Source of the DNA: WVWW01 sp041568335
GTDB taxonomy: Bacteria > Acidobacteriota > Polarisedimenticolia > Polarisedimenticolales > Polarisedimenticolaceae
Direction: 5' to 3'
NCBI GenBank assembly: GCA_041568335.1
Contig: JBFFZZ010000144.1
Span: forward strand, 1 to 7,640
Length of the DNA stretch: 7,640 bases
Position numbers and translations under genes: made by a program
Shown here: in pieces, positions 6,184-7,640 of the stretch
Numbering within the stretch: the first letter of the stretch is position 1
Layout: each line of letters opens with the position of its first letter
Notes under the pieces: generated by a model
What the model was told of the DNA's origin: nothing
The model's database searches: none
What the model saw: the letters and a program-made list of their open reading frames with translations, nothing else

Positions 6184-7146
6184 ATGAGGCTCCGGATCGC
6201 TTTCTTGCTCGCGCTGTCGATGCTCGCTCCGGCATGCGCAAGCCCGTCGAGCGGCAATGCCGTCGCACCCGCCGACGCCGTCGCCACGATCCTGGGTGCC
6301 CCTATCCGTCTGGTGGAGGGGGACGATGCCGCCGAGGTGCTCGGGCGTTCCGACGCGTTCACGCAGGCCATGGGCGCCTACGAACGCTCGCTTCGAAGCG
6401 GGACGACCGGCCCCGTGAGCGAGGCCGAGTTCCTCGCCGACGCGGCCTCCGGTGTGGTGCCGTGGGAGGAGGAAGCGCGGGCCGTGTGGACGGCAGCCGC
6501 GCAAGAGCTGGCAGAGGCGCTCGAAGGCCTGAGCCTGGATCTGCCGGCCGAAATCCTCGTGATCCGTACGCAACCGGACTACGATGTGGGAGCCCCGCAC
6601 ACCCGGGGACCTGCCGTCATCCTGCCCCAACCTTCCAGCACCTTTGCATTTAGCCTGCTGGCCCATGAGCTGTTTCACGTGGCGTCCCGTCACGACCCGA
6701 GCCTGCGGGACCGGCTCTTCCCGCTGTTCGGTTATCGGGTCACGGACCCCGTGCCGATACCCGACGCCATCGCGACGCAACGTCTGACCAACCCGGACGC
6801 GCACGAGTTTCGACATTCGATCACGGTGACGACACCGGACGGAGAGGCCGACGTCGTGACCATGCTGTCGACCAAGCTGCCTCTCGAGGAGGCAATCAAG
6901 GTGGAGGACATCCTCTCCAGCGCGTTGCAGCTGAACCTGGTCACCGCCGACGGGACGATCTACGCGCCCGAGGACACCAACTTCTTTCAGGTCGCAGCGA
7001 TCAACACCGGCTACATCATCCATCCCGAAGAAGTCGTCGCGGACAACTTCGCCATGCTGTGCCTGCGACGCGCGGGAAACGGCCCCGAGGTGCCCAAGCC
7101 GGAGTACCTGGACAAGCTCGAGGCCGCGCTGTCCGCGGCGGACTAG
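6184..7146 (+). CDS. Putative lipoprotein metallopeptidase (HExxH), family not recognised
   Basis: This 320-residue protein begins with a short signal (MRLR then a hydrophobic stretch to residue 14) ending in LAPAC, with Cys18 the probable lipidation site. Ala rather than Leu at -3 makes this lipobox less than ideal. The zincin signature HELFH occupies 161-165, inside FSLLAHELFHVASRHDP. About 117 residues later, HPEEVVADNFAM (280-291) looks like the helix that supplies the third zinc ligand in gluzincin-type enzymes, with Glu282 or Glu283 the candidate. Both elements together make a zinc peptidase likely, though I cannot name a family. The N-terminal third (20-115) is helical and Ala/Glu-rich without recognised motifs. 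It is divergent from the subtilase gene and convergent with the ASPIC/UnbV gene. Its substrate is unknown. Loss of activity in a lipoprotein scaffold cannot be excluded, but the HExxH motif is complete. Confidence 0.85.
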   Translation: MRLRIAFLLALSMLAPACASPSSGNAVAPADAVATILGAPIRLVEGDDAAEVLGRSDAFTQAMGAYERSLRSGTTGPVSEAEFLADAASGVVPWEEEARAVWTAAAQELAEALEGLSLDLPAEILVIRTQPDYDVGAPHTRGPAVILPQPSSTFAFSLLAHELFHVASRHDPSLRDRLFPLFGYRVTDPVPIPDAIATQRLTNPDAHEFRHSITVTTPDGEADVVTMLSTKLPLEEAIKVEDILSSALQLNLVTADGTIYAPEDTNFFQVAAINTGYIIHPEEVVADNFAMLCLRRAGNGPEVPKPEYLDKLEAALSAAD

Positions 7147-7159
7147 TTCAGGTTGCCCC

Positions 7160-7195
7160 ATCCACCGCGATCTCAAGCCCTCGAACGTGATGGTC
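7160..7195 (+). pseudogene. Relic of a Ser/Thr protein kinase catalytic loop
   Basis: In the plus frame beginning at 7160 the DNA reads IHRDLKPSNVMV, the subdomain VIb catalytic loop of Hanks-type (PknB-like) kinases, including the catalytic Asp and the downstream Lys and Asn. Neither the N-terminal lobe before it nor the DFG motif after it is present. The frame differs from the adjacent lipoprotein gene, and the homology stops within about 10 bp of the 3' end of the opposite-strand gene. It is best read as a fragment left by deletion or recombination of a larger kinase gene. Confidence 0.7.
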
Positions 7196-7205
7196 TCGCG
7201 AGCCT

Positions 7206-7640
7206 TCAGCGCTGCTCGATCCGGAGGGTCGTGTCGACGCCGGGGACCTCGACGCGCTGCTCGCCTCCGTCCGACCAGCGGACGCGCAGCGTGTCGACCG
7301 TCTCGGCGCGACCGAGCCCGAAGGTCAGCGCCGGCTCGACCTGCGAGAGGTAGCTTCGCGTCGGCATCACCTGGCGGCGCTGGGTCGCCCCCCCGGAGGC
7401 CAGCTCGACCCAGCTCCCGATCGCGTCGCGGTTGACGGTACGCCCGGTCAGCTCGACGCGCAGCCAGTGGTGGTCCAGGGCCTGGTCGTTGCGCAGCAAC
7501 AGGGCCGGCCCGCCGGTCTGCGTCAGCACCACGTCGAGGTCCCCGTCGGCGTCGATGTCGGCGTAGGCCGCCCCGCGGCCGACGATCTCGCGCGCCAGGT
7601 CGCCCGTCGTCTCCGGCGCGACGGGCACGAAGGTCGCAGA
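7206..7640 (-). CDS. FG-GAP/VCBS and ASPIC/UnbV (CRTAC1-type) protein, C-terminal part
   Basis: The reading frame is open to the window edge, so only the last 144 residues are seen; the GTG at 7628 lies inside the domain and is not a believable start. Counting from the first in-window codon, residues 21-51 form the end of an FG-GAP/VCBS propeller blade with a calcium-loop-like DIDADGDLD (28-36). Residues about 67-137 match the ASPIC/UnbV domain, with NRDAIGSWVEL, RSYLSQVEP, FGLG and VRWSDGG in the family order. Proteins with this C-terminus are usually large, exported and predicted beta-propellers; their biochemical role is poorly defined. It converges on the HExxH lipoprotein gene with 59 bp between stop codons and no recognisable terminator there, only the kinase relic. 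Confidence 0.92.
   Translation of the reverse strand, partial: SATFVPVAPETTGDLAREIVGRGAAYADIDADGDLDVVLTQTGGPALLLRNDQALDHHWLRVELTGRTVNRDAIGSWVELASGGATQRRQVMPTRSYLSQVEPALTFGLGRAETVDTLRVRWSDGGEQRVEVPGVDTTLRIEQR

Overview
The window comes from a high-G+C bacterial chromosome with strong G/C preference at third codon positions. Two lipoprotein-type signal peptides, a candidate sigma-54 promoter, an FG-GAP/ASPIC-UnbV (CRTAC1-type) protein and a relic of a Ser/Thr kinase together suggest a diderm such as Acidobacteriota or a similar lineage (Myxococcota, Planctomycetota, Eisenbacteria-like). This assignment is inference; there is no rRNA or other marker gene here.

Layout from left to right. (1) 1-110 is non-coding. 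(2) 111-428 (+) encodes a small protein with four predicted membrane segments. (3) 364-3255 (-) encodes a two-domain M16 zinc peptidase with a lipoprotein signal; its 3' end overlaps the small gene tail to tail by 65 bp. (4) 3256-3414 is intergenic and carries a clear intrinsic terminator for the next gene upstream. (5) 3415-5835 (-) encodes a secreted S8 subtilase. It has an I9-like propeptide, a LamG-type domain inserted between the catalytic Asp and His, and a C-terminal tail of Trp-Ser-Asp hexapeptides encoded by an 18-bp tandem repeat. (6) 5836-6183 is a divergent control region. It contains a near-consensus sigma-54 promoter facing the subtilase, a perfect 9-bp dyad about 125 bp upstream of the predicted start site, repeated CGACAC half-sites and a strong leader hairpin. 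(7) 6184-7146 (+) encodes a lipoprotein with an HExxH metallopeptidase signature of unrecognised family. (8) 7160-7195 is a relic of a protein-kinase catalytic loop. (9) 7206-7640 (-) is the C-terminal part of an FG-GAP/ASPIC-UnbV protein running off the window.

The common theme is exported proteolysis: three peptidases of unrelated catalytic classes, all with export signals, lie side by side, two transcribed left and one right from a shared control region. No substrate or partner can be read from the sequence. The least ordinary observations are the LamG insertion inside the subtilase catalytic core, the homogenised WSD repeat, the candidate RpoN/enhancer arrangement, and the kinase signature stranded between two convergent genes. 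I see no phage, CRISPR, IS, rRNA or tRNA element, and nothing that proves a wholly new system.
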